Positions 7,267-15,296 of a DNA stretch of 19,620 nucleotides are shown here, in pieces. Both the position numbers and the translations under genes were made by a program. This DNA comes from an uncultured Rikenellaceae bacterium. GTDB taxonomy: Bacteria; Bacteroidota; Bacteroidia; Bacteroidales; Rikenellaceae. Location: NCBI GenBank assembly GCA_949284665.1, contig CASDWR010000205.1, positions 1 through 19,620 of the forward strand, written 5' to 3'. Positions within the stretch are counted from its first letter, which is position 1. The number at the start of each line of letters is the position of its first letter. The notes beneath the pieces were generated by a model. That model did no database searches. It was not told where the DNA came from and saw only the letters and a program-made list of their open reading frames with translations.

Positions 7267-8595
7267 CTACTCCATCAGTTTACGTTCAGCCTCGATTGCC
7301 GGAGTGTAATCCCACTTGTTGCGATTGAATTTTTCCTCGATTTTATCGAGACACAAATTACCGATGCTTCCTTCGTGGGTATGTCGGAGGGTACGGCCGT
7401 CATGAGTGTATGTACCCTGCTGTACTCGTTCGCCCACCTGGCGGTAAGCGTCCCGGAACGGTATACCTGCCGCTACCATATCGTTTACGTCCTCTACGGT
7501 GAAAAGATAACGGTATTTGTCGTCTGCCAGGATGTTGCGGTTCAACTCCATCTCCTTTAATACCAGACAGGCCATGAAGATACAGTCCGTGATCTCGGCG
7601 AAAGCGGGCAGGAAAATCTCTTTGGTAAGTTGCATGTCTCGGAAATAACCCGATGTGAGATTCGTACAGATCATCGCCATTTGATTTGGCAAAGACTGGA
7701 GTCGATTGCATTTGGCTCGGATCAATTCGAACACATCCGGATTCTTCTTATGTGGCATGATACTCGAACCGGTGGTGTAGGCGTCCGGCAGGTGTACGAA
7801 CTGGAAGTTGGCACAAGAGTACAGACAGACATCGGCTGCCAGTCGTCCGAGTGTAGAGGCAATGGCGGCAATGGCAAAAAGCACGTTTCTCTCTGTTTTC
7901 CCTCGTTGCATTTGTGCATGGATCGAGTTGTAGGCCAGATCCTCGAAACCGAGCAAACGGGTGGTCATGGTCCGGTCCAGAGGAATGGATGACCCATATC
8001 CTGCTCCAGAACCGAGAGGATTGGTGTTGACCTGGTGATAAGTGGCTCCCAATAATAGCAGATCCTCGGCCAGCGATTCGGCATAGGCACTGAACCAAAG
8101 CCCGAAAGATGACGGCATCGCTACCTGGAGATGGGTATAGCCGGGCAACAGAACGTCTTTGTTCTCCCGGGCCTTGTCGATCAACAGCCGAAACAGCTCT
8201 TCGACATGTCCCAATAGTTCGATGAGGGCCGATCGGGAAAAAAGTTTCAGGTCGAGCAATACCTGGTCATTGCGTGAACGCCCCGTGTGAATCCGTTTCC
8301 CGGCATCGCCGCAACGACGGGTAAGCATGAATTCCACTTGCGAATGTACATCTTCGATTCCCTCTTCGATGACGAATCCGTCCCGGTCGACCGAAGCGTA
8401 AATTTCACGAAGGGCCGCGCGAAGGGATTGCGTATCGGTATCGTCGATCAATCCGATCGAATTGAGCATCAACAAATGGGCCATGTTACCCAACAGATCG
8501 GGTTTGGCCAACATTACATCCAGTTCGCGGTCCCGCCCTACGGTAAACGATTCGGTGAATCGGTCGATGTCATATCCTTTGTCCCAGAGTTTCAT
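7267..8595 (-). CDS. argH: Argininosuccinate lyase
   Basis: ArgH splits argininosuccinate into arginine and fumarate, the last step of arginine synthesis, as a cytoplasmic homotetramer. The 442-residue protein has the fumarase/aspartase superfamily signature GSSIMPHKKNPD (residues 276-287, catalytic serine S278 on the flexible loop), the conserved HTGRSRNDQ (103-111) and the catalytic histidine H155 in GYTHLQVAMP. It is slightly shorter than the E. coli enzyme (457). It is the last gene of the arginine operon, 28 bases after argE. Confidence 0.96.
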   Translation of the reverse strand: MKLWDKGYDIDRFTESFTVGRDRELDVMLAKPDLLGNMAHLLMLNSIGLIDDTDTQSLRAALREIYASVDRDGFVIEEGIEDVHSQVEFMLTRRCGDAGKRIHTGRSRNDQVLLDLKLFSRSALIELLGHVEELFRLLIDKARENKDVLLPGYTHLQVAMPSSFGLWFSAYAESLAEDLLLLGATYHQVNTNPLGSGAGYGSSIPLDRTMTTRLLGFEDLAYNSIHAQMQRGKTERNVLFAIAAIASTLGRLAADVCLYSCANFQFVHLPDAYTTGSSIMPHKKNPDVFELIRAKCNRLQSLPNQMAMICTNLTSGYFRDMQLTKEIFLPAFAEITDCIFMACLVLKEMELNRNILADDKYRYLFTVEDVNDMVAAGIPFRDAYRQVGERVQQGTYTHDGRTLRHTHEGSIGNLCLDKIEEKFNRNKWDYTPAIEAERKLME

Positions 8596-8623
8596 ATCCT
8601 CTTAATCTTCTTTTCCCAATTAT

Positions 8624-9673
8624 CTAAAGTTCCAGTCCATCGAGCAAAGATACGAAAATATCGATCCCTTCCTCAATCTCCTGCAAGGCAATATACTCAT
8701 TGGCCGTGTGTGACCGTGCGCTGTCTCCGGGACCTATTTTCAGGGATGTGAACGGAATTACAGCCTGATTGGAGGTAGTGGGCGAGGCATATGTCTTGCG
8801 TCCCAGCTCTTTGCAACGGCGGACGATAATGTGGTCTTCCGGAATGGATGACGAATTGAGTGTAAAGGATCGGGGAATGACATCGCATTGAACATGTTCA
8901 CGGATGATGTCGAAAATTTCCCGGTTGGAATAACATTCATTCACCCGAATGTCGACCATGAAACGACATTCGGCCGGTACGACATTATGAAGCGTGCCGG
9001 CCTGGATGCCTGTAACGCTCATCTTGACCGGCCCGAGCAACGGCGACTCTTTGGCGAAACGGTAATTTCGAAACCACTCAATGTCCGGAATCGCCTCGTA
9101 AATGGCATTGATCCCTTCGTTGCGGGCAGCATGGCCCGAACGTCCGTGCGCGATGCAGTCGATTACGAATAACCCTTTCTCCGCGATGGCGGCGTGCATG
9201 CCGGTCGGTTCTCCGACCAGTGCCAGAGTTACCGGACCCAAGGTCCCGACAACACTCTGTATCCCCCCTTTCCCGGTATTCTCTTCTTCGGCGGAAGCAA
9301 GCCAGATCAGGTTGTAGGGTTGCTCGCTGGCGTCGAGTGTCAGAAATGCCGTAAGCATCGATACTACGCTTCCTCCCGTGTCATTACTCCCCAGCCCGTA
9401 CAGTTTCCCATCTTTTACGATGGGTGTATAGGGGTCGGTTTCCCAATTGCCGTTGGGCTTTACGGTGTCTATATGCGCGTCCAGCAGGATCGTCGGTCGG
9501 TCGGGATCGTATCGACGGGATCGTGCCCATACATTGTTGCCATTCCGTTGTGCCGCGTATCCGTTCGCTGAAAGGGTAGCAACCATCAGATCGGCCACTC
9601 CTCCTTCACTCCCGCTAGGCGAAGGGATTGCGATCATTTGTTTGAGCAATTCGATGGCATTGTCTTTTGTCAT
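8624..9673 (-). CDS. argE: M20 family N-acyl-ornithine/citrulline deacylase (ArgE type)
   Basis: A zinc-dependent amidohydrolase of peptidase family M20. Given the operon it most likely removes the N-acyl group in arginine synthesis; in Bacteroidota, where the transcarbamylase works on acylated ornithine, the substrate is probably N-acyl-citrulline rather than N-acetylornithine. The 349 residues show metal-site motifs DAHIDT (H67, D69), GSNDTGG (D98), the glutamate run SAEEENTG (catalytic and metal Glu at about 129-131), GEPT (E155), and a C-terminal histidine in RSHTANEY. I start at MTKDNA (9673); an in-frame ATG 45 bases upstream adds MLYPGEQSHTIQIYT, which is not family-like. DapE or a peptidase is possible on motifs alone, but the position makes ArgE likely. 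Confidence 0.88.
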   Translation of the reverse strand: MTKDNAIELLKQMIAIPSPSGSEGGVADLMVATLSANGYAAQRNGNNVWARSRRYDPDRPTILLDAHIDTVKPNGNWETDPYTPIVKDGKLYGLGSNDTGGSVVSMLTAFLTLDASEQPYNLIWLASAEEENTGKGGIQSVVGTLGPVTLALVGEPTGMHAAIAEKGLFVIDCIAHGRSGHAARNEGINAIYEAIPDIEWFRNYRFAKESPLLGPVKMSVTGIQAGTLHNVVPAECRFMVDIRVNECYSNREIFDIIREHVQCDVIPRSFTLNSSSIPEDHIIVRRCKELGRKTYASPTTSNQAVIPFTSLKIGPGDSARSHTANEYIALQEIEEGIDIFVSLLDGLEL

Positions 9674-9806
9674 GGTATATATCTGTATCGTGTGGCTTTG
9701 TTCTCCGGGATAAAGCAAGCCGTCGCCTGTTTCACATACGTATAGTTTGCAAAAAACTCTTCCCTCTCAGGCCATGGAGTGCATCCCGATATTCGATTGC
9801 CGGGCG

Positions 9807-10604
9807 TTATTCGTTCGTCTCCTCTTCAGCATCGATACGGATGACGCTTCCTCCATTCAGGTCATCCGGCGAGGTGAGCCTAACCGCATGGACACCGGCC
9901 TCAAGGGTGTGGAAAGCGTTCTCAAGTTTCGGTAACATGCCCGAATGGATGCGCCCTTCCGACAAAAGTTCCCTGTATCGCTTCCGGTCGATGATAGGAA
10001 TTACGGACGTGTCATCGTTCACATCGAGCAATACCCCCGGCTTGTCGAAACAGAAAGTAAGTTCCGTCGGGCAACAGGCAGCCATCCCTGCAGCAACGGA
10101 ACCTGCTACACTGTCTGCATTCGTATTGAGCAATTGCCCCTGTTGCGGATCGAATGTAATGGGCGAAATAACGGGAACCACTTTCCGTTCGAGCAACATC
10201 TCGAATGCAGAGGTGTCGATTCGGTCGATATCGCCTACATATCCCCAATCGATCTCTCCGACAGGTCGACGGTGTGAAAGCACGATTCCCATGTCGCATC
10301 CGGAAAGTCCGCACGCATTTATTCCCCGGCTCCGTAGGGCCGTTACAATCTTCTTGTTGGCCAGTCCTGCGTATGCCATGACCGTAATGTCGAGCATGGG
10401 ACGGTCGGTGATGCGGCGACCTTCGTGCATGCGGCTCTCCACTCCCAACCGTACAGCAAGCGACCCGGCCAAAGATCCTCCGCCATGCACTACTACAAAC
10501 GGACCTCCGATCGATGCCAGTGAGTCGGTGAACCGGGCAAGCGTATCATCGTTTTCAAGCGGGCGCCCGCCTATTTTTATGATTTTTAACATGTCAGATG
10601 TCAT
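9807..10604 (-). CDS. argB: N-acylglutamate kinase (acetyl- or succinylglutamate)
   Basis: Phosphorylates the gamma-carboxyl of N-acylglutamate, the second step of arginine synthesis. The 265-residue amino-acid kinase has the N-terminal lysine/glycine strand IIKIGG (8-13), the glycine loop VVHGGG (38-43), the RRITD segment typical of ArgB, and NTNADSVAGSVA, which carries the conserved N and D of the substrate site. Bacteroides relatives are reported to use N-succinylglutamate; the sequence alone does not tell me which acyl group. An alternative start four codons later (10592, MLKIIKIGG) is equally possible. It lies about 136 bases after argD and 133 before argE, unusually wide spacing for this operon. 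Confidence 0.92.
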   Translation of the reverse strand: MTSDMLKIIKIGGRPLENDDTLARFTDSLASIGGPFVVVHGGGSLAGSLAVRLGVESRMHEGRRITDRPMLDITVMAYAGLANKKIVTALRSRGINACGLSGCDMGIVLSHRRPVGEIDWGYVGDIDRIDTSAFEMLLERKVVPVISPITFDPQQGQLLNTNADSVAGSVAAGMAACCPTELTFCFDKPGVLLDVNDDTSVIPIIDRKRYRELLSEGRIHSGMLPKLENAFHTLEAGVHAVRLTSPDDLNGGSVIRIDAEEETNE

Positions 10605-10740
10605 TTATGAAGCGTCGATTTCTCAACCGCCCGTTCGTTTTCCCACCGATCCGGGCAATTGTCCGTATGTCGTTTTTCTCTCTTGTATGTTGCCGCTTGT
10701 AAGGGCAGAAAGAACTGCCGGAGTCCTTTTCTCTCCCTGT

Positions 10741-11871
10741 TCAGAACGACTCCATCGTTTTCTTGAATGCTTCCAGAAAACTCTTGATCTCCCGGCCGTC
10801 GATGGAAAGCGGCGGTAGCAACCGCAGGGTGTTTTGACCGCTGTAGCCGGTGAGAACGGCATGGTCGGCAAGCAGTCGTTTGCGGAAATCTACCTGAGGA
10901 ATTTTCAGCTCCACTCCGATAATCAACCCACGACCGCGAACTTCGGATACTCCTTCACAACTCTGCAATTCCCCGATAAGGTATTCGCCGAGTGCTGCCG
11001 CATTGGAAATGAGCTGTTCGTTACGGATGACTTCCAATACGGCCAATGCTGCGGCGCAAGCCAGATGGCTGCCTCCGAATGTCGTGCCGAGCATCCCTTT
11101 TTTCGCTTCGAAACGAGGCGAAATAAGAATGCCCGCAACCGGGAAACCGTTGCCCATCCCCTTGGCCATGGAAATAATGTCAGGGCGGACATCCGCATAC
11201 TGATGTGCGAAGAATTTGCCACTCCGGCCATATCCGGACTGTACCTCATCGAGGATCATCACCGTGCCAGTGGCATCGCACAACCGACGCATCGCCTGCA
11301 AATATTCAGTGGCGGCCACACGGATACCATTGACACCCTGGATTCCCTCGACGATAACCGCAGCATAATCCTTTTTCATCAATTCGGCTTCCAGCGCCTC
11401 GATGTCGTTCAGTGCGATGAACGTTACCTTGTGTCCCCGGTTGACGGGAGCCTGGATGTTCGGATTGTCGGTAATGGCAACGGCACCGCTCGTGCGTCCG
11501 TGAAATGCTCCTCGCATGGCCAGAATTTTATCGCGTCCCGTTGCGAATGATGCAAGTTTCAGTGCATTTTCATTCGCCTCCGCGCCACTGTTACATAGGA
11601 AAAGACGGTAATCCGGATAATCAGACGTCTCTCCAAGAAACTCCGCAAGTCTTTCCTGTAGGGAGTTGTGCACGGAGTTCGAATAGAAACCGATCCGTTC
11701 CAACTGTTTCGAGATCTTTTCTACATAGACCGGATGGGAGTGACCGATAGATATTACGGCATGGCCACCGTAAAAATCGAGATAACGACGTCCCGCCTGA
11801 TCCCACAAATAGGCCCCTTTGGCGGCGACTGGCTCCACATCGAGGAGCGAATATACATCGAATAGTTTCAT
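10741..11871 (-). CDS. argD: N-acylornithine aminotransferase
   Basis: A class III PLP aminotransferase that converts N-acylglutamate semialdehyde to N-acylornithine using glutamate. The 376-residue protein shows the cofactor-phosphate motif CNSGAEAN (93-100), LDEVQSGYGR (D208, pyridine-nitrogen contact) and the Schiff-base lysine K237 in ISMAKGMGNGFPV. I start at MKLFDVYSL (11871), which matches family N-termini; an upstream in-frame ATG at 11895 would add MFRQREKK and lies inside a hairpin. The protein is about 30 residues shorter than E. coli ArgD, usual in Bacteroidota. It follows argC after a 361-base spacer. Confidence 0.95.
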   Translation of the reverse strand: MKLFDVYSLLDVEPVAAKGAYLWDQAGRRYLDFYGGHAVISIGHSHPVYVEKISKQLERIGFYSNSVHNSLQERLAEFLGETSDYPDYRLFLCNSGAEANENALKLASFATGRDKILAMRGAFHGRTSGAVAITDNPNIQAPVNRGHKVTFIALNDIEALEAELMKKDYAAVIVEGIQGVNGIRVAATEYLQAMRRLCDATGTVMILDEVQSGYGRSGKFFAHQYADVRPDIISMAKGMGNGFPVAGILISPRFEAKKGMLGTTFGGSHLACAAALAVLEVIRNEQLISNAAALGEYLIGELQSCEGVSEVRGRGLIIGVELKIPQVDFRKRLLADHAVLTGYSGQNTLRLLPPLSIDGREIKSFLEAFKKTMESF

Positions 11872-11887
11872 CTTTTTTTCTCTTTGT

Positions 11888-11905
11888 CGAAACATTCCTG
11901 TTTCG
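11888..11905 (-). promoter_or_regulatory. Hairpin just upstream of argD
   Basis: CGAAACA (11888-11894) and TGTTTCG (11899-11905) are perfect 7-bp arms; in the transcript the loop is GGAA. It ends 16 bases before the chosen argD start, and the alternative upstream ATG (11893-11895) is partly in its stem. It could protect a processed 5' end or modulate argD translation. Confidence 0.45.
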
Positions 11906-12232
11906 GCCGTGTTATTTGTCTTTCGGATTACAGAGTTGGATATCCTATTCCCGGATCATTGCATGGAAGGGGGCTGCTTCCCTTGCCTCCCTGTCGTTTT
12001 TTTCTCGGAAGGTCGAATTGTCGCAATCTCCCGCACCTGCCTTTTGCGGAGAAAAGCCTGTTTTGTCTTTTCCCTCCAACTCTCAATGTTTCATTCATCC
12101 CTGGCCCAGTATTGTGCCGACTTTTCAGGAGCGGGAGGTGTTCCCGATTTACTCGCTTCTCCCCTTATTTCCCCCCCCCTCGATGGCCTTTCCCTGCTTT
12201 GCAGACTCTCCGATTCTGGACCGCAAAAGTGA
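11906..12232 (-). other. Long purine-rich spacer inside the arg operon (argC-argD)
   Basis: With the adjoining hairpin, a 361-base gap separates argC from argD while argG-argC is only 25 bases. No promoter box of the TTTG/TAnnTTTG type was found on the minus strand. The sense strand is very rich in G and A, with a run of nine G (plus-strand C at 12171-12179). One minus-strand frame of 56 codons (11928-12098) encodes a strongly basic peptide with eight Arg and six Lys; the purine-rich composition may explain this by itself. Confidence 0.5.
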
Positions 12233-13195
12233 CTAAAAGTAGTTCGCTTTCAGTCGCAATCCGGCGCTCTCTTCGATTCCGCACATGAGGTTCATATTCT
12301 GAACGGCTTGCCCGGAAGCCCCCTTAAGCAGATTATCGATAATCGAAGTGACGAGCGTCTTGGATCCCTCTTTCTGAATGTGCAGAAAACAGAAATTCGT
12401 GTTGACTACCTGCTTGAGGTAGATCGGCGTGTCGCTGATCTGCACGAAAGGATGGGTGGCATAATAATCTTCATACAGCTTGACCAGTTGCTCAAGTGGC
12501 TTTTCGGTCCTGAAAACGATATCCGAGATGATGCCTCGCGTATGGCAACCTCTTACCGGGACAAAAGCCAAATCGACGTCGGATGGAGCCCCGGCATGTA
12601 CAAGTGTCTCTCCGATTTCGGCCAGGTGCTGGTGCGTAAATACCTTGTAGTTGGATAGGTTGGCACTCCGGTTGCTGAAGTGGGTGTCGGTCGTAGGCTT
12701 TTGTCCTGCTCCCGTCGACCCGGTCACTCCGAACACGTCAATCTCTTTCGGCAACACTCCCGCTGCGGCTAAAGGCAGCAACCCCAATTCGATGGAAGTG
12801 GCAAAGCATCCGGGATTTGCTATCCGGTCACACGATGAAATCTTCGTCCGGGAAAGTTCCGGCAGCCCGTATATGAACGATCCGGCGTCAGCAGCAAGCC
12901 TGAAATCATTCCCCAAATCGATGATCTTCACCCGTTCCGGAATCGGATTGTCCGACAGGAACTGGGCCGAGACCCCGTGTCCCATGCAGAGAAACAGTAT
13001 GTCGATATCGTTGAAATCGATCTCGCTGAACCGCATCGTCGACCACAGCAGGTCACCGTGTACCTTTCCTATGGCCTCCCCTTTGTGTGATTCGCTCTGA
13101 ACATATTTCAACTCTACCTCGGGATGGTTGACCAACAGACGGATCAACTCACCGGCCGTATATCCCGCTCCCCCTGCTATTCCGACTTTTATCAT
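12233..13195 (-). CDS. argC: N-acyl-gamma-glutamyl-phosphate reductase
   Basis: Reduces N-acylglutamyl phosphate to the semialdehyde with NADPH. The 320-residue protein has the N-terminal dinucleotide motif GIAGGAGYTAGEL (5-17) and the catalytic cysteine C130 in IANPGCFATS; the C-terminal half carries the substrate-domain motif VRGCHTRG (family form: PxxRG). I start at MIKVGIAGG (13195); the open frame continues 17 codons upstream into the argG end without family resemblance. It begins 25 bases after the argG stop, so the two are surely co-transcribed. Confidence 0.95.
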   Translation of the reverse strand: MIKVGIAGGAGYTAGELIRLLVNHPEVELKYVQSESHKGEAIGKVHGDLLWSTMRFSEIDFNDIDILFLCMGHGVSAQFLSDNPIPERVKIIDLGNDFRLAADAGSFIYGLPELSRTKISSCDRIANPGCFATSIELGLLPLAAAGVLPKEIDVFGVTGSTGAGQKPTTDTHFSNRSANLSNYKVFTHQHLAEIGETLVHAGAPSDVDLAFVPVRGCHTRGIISDIVFRTEKPLEQLVKLYEDYYATHPFVQISDTPIYLKQVVNTNFCFLHIQKEGSKTLVTSIIDNLLKGASGQAVQNMNLMCGIEESAGLRLKANYF

Positions 13196-13220
13196 GCTGA
13201 GATTTTCTTGTTTTGACGAA

Positions 13221-14411
13221 TCAAGGTTTGATCTTGTTGACCGCATTGTAAATCTTGAGCGGCATGGAAAGTATCTTGGTGAAACCTTTCACATCATCGG
13301 CCGTCCAAGCATTGTTCATCTCTCCATACTCTGCAAAGGCATTGTTCATCAGATCGTGTTCCGATTCGATGCCGATCAGGTCGAAGTGGTAAGGGCGCAG
13401 TCGTACGAAAACTTTCCCGCTGACCGTACGTTGGCTGTTTTCAAGAAAAGTCTCGATGTCACGCATTACGGGTTCGGAATACATCGCCTCGTGCATGAAC
13501 ATCCCATACCAGTTACCCAACTGCTCTTTCCAGTATTGCTGCCATTTGGTCAGAGTGTGTTTTTCGAGCAGTTCATGGCTTTTGATGATCAGCATCGGTG
13601 CGGCAGCTTCGAAACCGACACGCCCTTTAATGCCGACGATGGTGTCGCCTACGTGCGTATCGCGACCGATAGCCCATGCAGAACCGATCTTTTCCAACAG
13701 GTTGATCGCTTCGATTTTGTCGATTTTTTTACCGTTTACGCCCACTACTTCTCCCTTCTCGAATTCTATTTCGAGCGATTCGGTCCCCTCTTTCGACAAT
13801 TGCGACGGGTAGGCCTTATCGGGCAGGTTGGTAGCAGAATGAAGCGTCTCTTTCCCTCCGACCGAGGTTCCCCAAACCCCTTTGTTGATCGAATAAGCCA
13901 TTTTCGTCCAGTCCGCATCGAATCCGTGGGCTTTCAGGTAAGCTATTTCGGTTTCACGCGAAAGTTTCAAATCCCGTGTAGGCGTGATGATCTTCATCTC
14001 CGGGGCGAATACCTCGAAACAAAGATCGAAACGTACCTGGTCATTGCCAGCTCCCGTACTTCCGTGTGCAACGTATTTAGCACCGATCTGCTTGGCATAT
14101 TTTACGATAGCCAATGCTTGAAACGTACGTTCGGAACTGACGGAAATAGGGTAGGTCTTGTTGCGAAGTACATTCCCGAAAACCATGTACTTTATGCATT
14201 TCTCATAGTAGGCATCCGTAACATCGAGTGTCACGTGCTTTTTTGCCCCAAGCGCATAGGCCCTTTTTTCAACGGCCTCGAGCTCTTCCCGGGAAAAACC
14301 GCCCGTGTTGGCCAAGGCCGTGTATACTTCGAGGCCGAGTTCTTCGCTCAAATATTTTACGCAGTAAGAGGTGTCGAGACCTCCGCTATATGCCAGAACG
14401 ACTTTATCCAT
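13221..14411 (-). CDS. argG: Argininosuccinate synthase
   Basis: ArgG joins citrulline and aspartate using ATP. The 396-residue protein starts with the PP-loop AYSGGLDTS (residues 8-16) of the N-type ATP pyrophosphatases and contains the conserved GSTGAGNDQVRFD segment (citrulline and aspartate binding) and RDLKLSRE. The start at MDKVVLAYSGG (14411) places the PP-loop at the usual distance; a frame extension of 15 codons upstream is not conserved-looking. The length matches the ~400-residue type common outside enterics (E. coli 447). It lies 53 bases after the GNAT gene. Confidence 0.96.
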   Translation of the reverse strand: MDKVVLAYSGGLDTSYCVKYLSEELGLEVYTALANTGGFSREELEAVEKRAYALGAKKHVTLDVTDAYYEKCIKYMVFGNVLRNKTYPISVSSERTFQALAIVKYAKQIGAKYVAHGSTGAGNDQVRFDLCFEVFAPEMKIITPTRDLKLSRETEIAYLKAHGFDADWTKMAYSINKGVWGTSVGGKETLHSATNLPDKAYPSQLSKEGTESLEIEFEKGEVVGVNGKKIDKIEAINLLEKIGSAWAIGRDTHVGDTIVGIKGRVGFEAAAPMLIIKSHELLEKHTLTKWQQYWKEQLGNWYGMFMHEAMYSEPVMRDIETFLENSQRTVSGKVFVRLRPYHFDLIGIESEHDLMNNAFAEYGEMNNAWTADDVKGFTKILSMPLKIYNAVNKIKP

Positions 14412-14464
14412 AATTTTTCTTCCTTGATTCTCGTTTGGTTTTCCGATGGTGAACATAAAGGGAA

Positions 14465-15076
14465 TCAGAATATCGCGCTTTTAAAAAGCCTTGCGAAGAA
14501 CCCTTTCTTTTTGGCGGCCTTTACCTGGGCCGCTTCGCGCTTGGCTGCCTCTTCCGGGTCGAATACCATTCCCGTACAAAGGCATTTGGTCATGTTCGTC
14601 CGCTGGAGAATGTCGTAGTTAACGCATGATTTGCACCCTGCCCAAAACTGTTCGTCATCGGTCAGTTTGGCAAACGTCACGGGAACATATCCCAATTCTG
14701 TATTGATACGCATTACTTGTTCTCCGGTTGTCAAACCGAACAGTTTTGCATTGGGGAATTTTTTCCGTGAAAGTTCGAATGCGGCTCTTTTGATCCGTTT
14801 GGCAATTCCCATCCCGCGGTAGGCTGGTTTGACAATCAATCCGGAGTTAGCTACGAATTTCTCGTGTCCCCACGATTCGATGTAGCAAAATCCTACGAAT
14901 TCGTCCCGATTGAGGGCGATGATGGCTTTCCCTTGATTGATCTTGTCGGCGATGTATTCGTCGGTGCGGCGGGCAATACCCGTGCCGCGAGCTTTGGCAG
15001 CCTCGTCGATCGTATCGTTGATGGTCGATACGTAACGCAAATGATCCTGATTTGCTACCATTACATCTATTTTCAT
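14465..15076 (-). CDS. GNAT acyltransferase heading the arg operon, probable N-acylglutamate synthase
   Basis: A 203-residue protein with a GNAT fold: the acyl-CoA pyrophosphate loop is RGMGIAKRI (residues 87-95) after the strand NSGLIVKPAYRG, followed by the helix FELSRKKFP. It is the first gene of the arg operon, and neither classic argA nor argJ is present, so it most likely makes N-acetyl- or N-succinylglutamate. From memory, genetic work in Bacteroides pointed to a GNAT protein at this operon position for that step; I cannot verify the match here. A feature outside the GNAT core is a C-terminal cysteine group C148, C151, C165 and C167 (CKSC...CLC), suggestive of a bound metal, and a lysine-rich tail. 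The start is 6 bases after a small leader frame. Confidence 0.75.
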   Translation of the reverse strand: MKIDVMVANQDHLRYVSTINDTIDEAAKARGTGIARRTDEYIADKINQGKAIIALNRDEFVGFCYIESWGHEKFVANSGLIVKPAYRGMGIAKRIKRAAFELSRKKFPNAKLFGLTTGEQVMRINTELGYVPVTFAKLTDDEQFWAGCKSCVNYDILQRTNMTKCLCTGMVFDPEEAAKREAAQVKAAKKKGFFARLFKSAIF

Positions 15077-15082
15077 CTTTCC

Positions 15083-15154
15083 TTACGGTATTATGTTGGT
15101 TAATTCATTCGTGGCGTTATTGTCCCTCTCTCCCTTCACTCCCTCTCTTCGCAT
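15083..15154 (-). CDS. Possible 23-residue leader peptide before the arg genes
   Basis: A reading frame of 23 codons plus TAA begins MRREGVKGER, with CGA, AGA and AGG arginine codons in the first ten positions, and ends 6 bases before the GNAT start. It lies inside the leader that follows the arg promoter. Stalling on scarce arginyl-tRNA or translational coupling would both fit. The leader is purine-rich, which alone favours Arg, Gly, Glu and Lys codons, so this may be chance; there is no clear Shine-Dalgarno. Confidence 0.25.
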   Translation of the reverse strand: MRREGVKGERDNNATNELTNIIP

Positions 15155-15229
15155 CCCGACTGATCGCCTCTCTCTCTTTTCTTACTGTGTCGTCGATTGG
15201 CTGGAACTTTTCCCGGTTTCCCGACCATT

Positions 15230-15245
15230 CCTCCCTTTCGGAGGG
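15230..15245 (-). promoter_or_regulatory. Tetraloop hairpin at the 5' end of the arg leader
   Basis: In the transcript CCCTCC and GGGAGG form a perfect 6-bp GC-rich stem closed by a GAAA tetraloop (GNRA type). It would begin about 15 bases after the predicted transcription start, a position typical for 5' stabilising stems. No U-run follows it, so it is not a terminator by itself. Confidence 0.5.
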
Positions 15246-15265
15246 TGTGCAACTCAAATTCGGGG

Positions 15266-15296
15266 CAAAGATATGTATGATTATATTATTTGCAAA
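15266..15296 (-). promoter_or_regulatory. Promoter of the GNAT-argGCDBEH operon
   Basis: On the minus strand TTTG (15293-15296), 19 bases, then an exact TATCTTTG (15266-15273): the best Bacteroidota promoter match in the window. Transcription would start near 15259 and give a leader of about 180 bases before the GNAT gene. The surrounding DNA is very AT-rich, unlike the rest of the region. Confidence 0.78.

Noticed and set aside
10704..10719. Hairpin GGCAG/CTGCC after the argD stop as a terminator inside the operon.
   Set aside because: Only 5 bp, with no T-run on the minus strand; argB and argE downstream need transcription to continue.
11819..12288. Overlapping plus-strand frames rich in Pro, Ser, Leu and Phe between argD and argC.
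   Set aside because: All three frames are open because the plus strand is T/C-rich; this is composition, not coding. They overlap argD and argC antisense.
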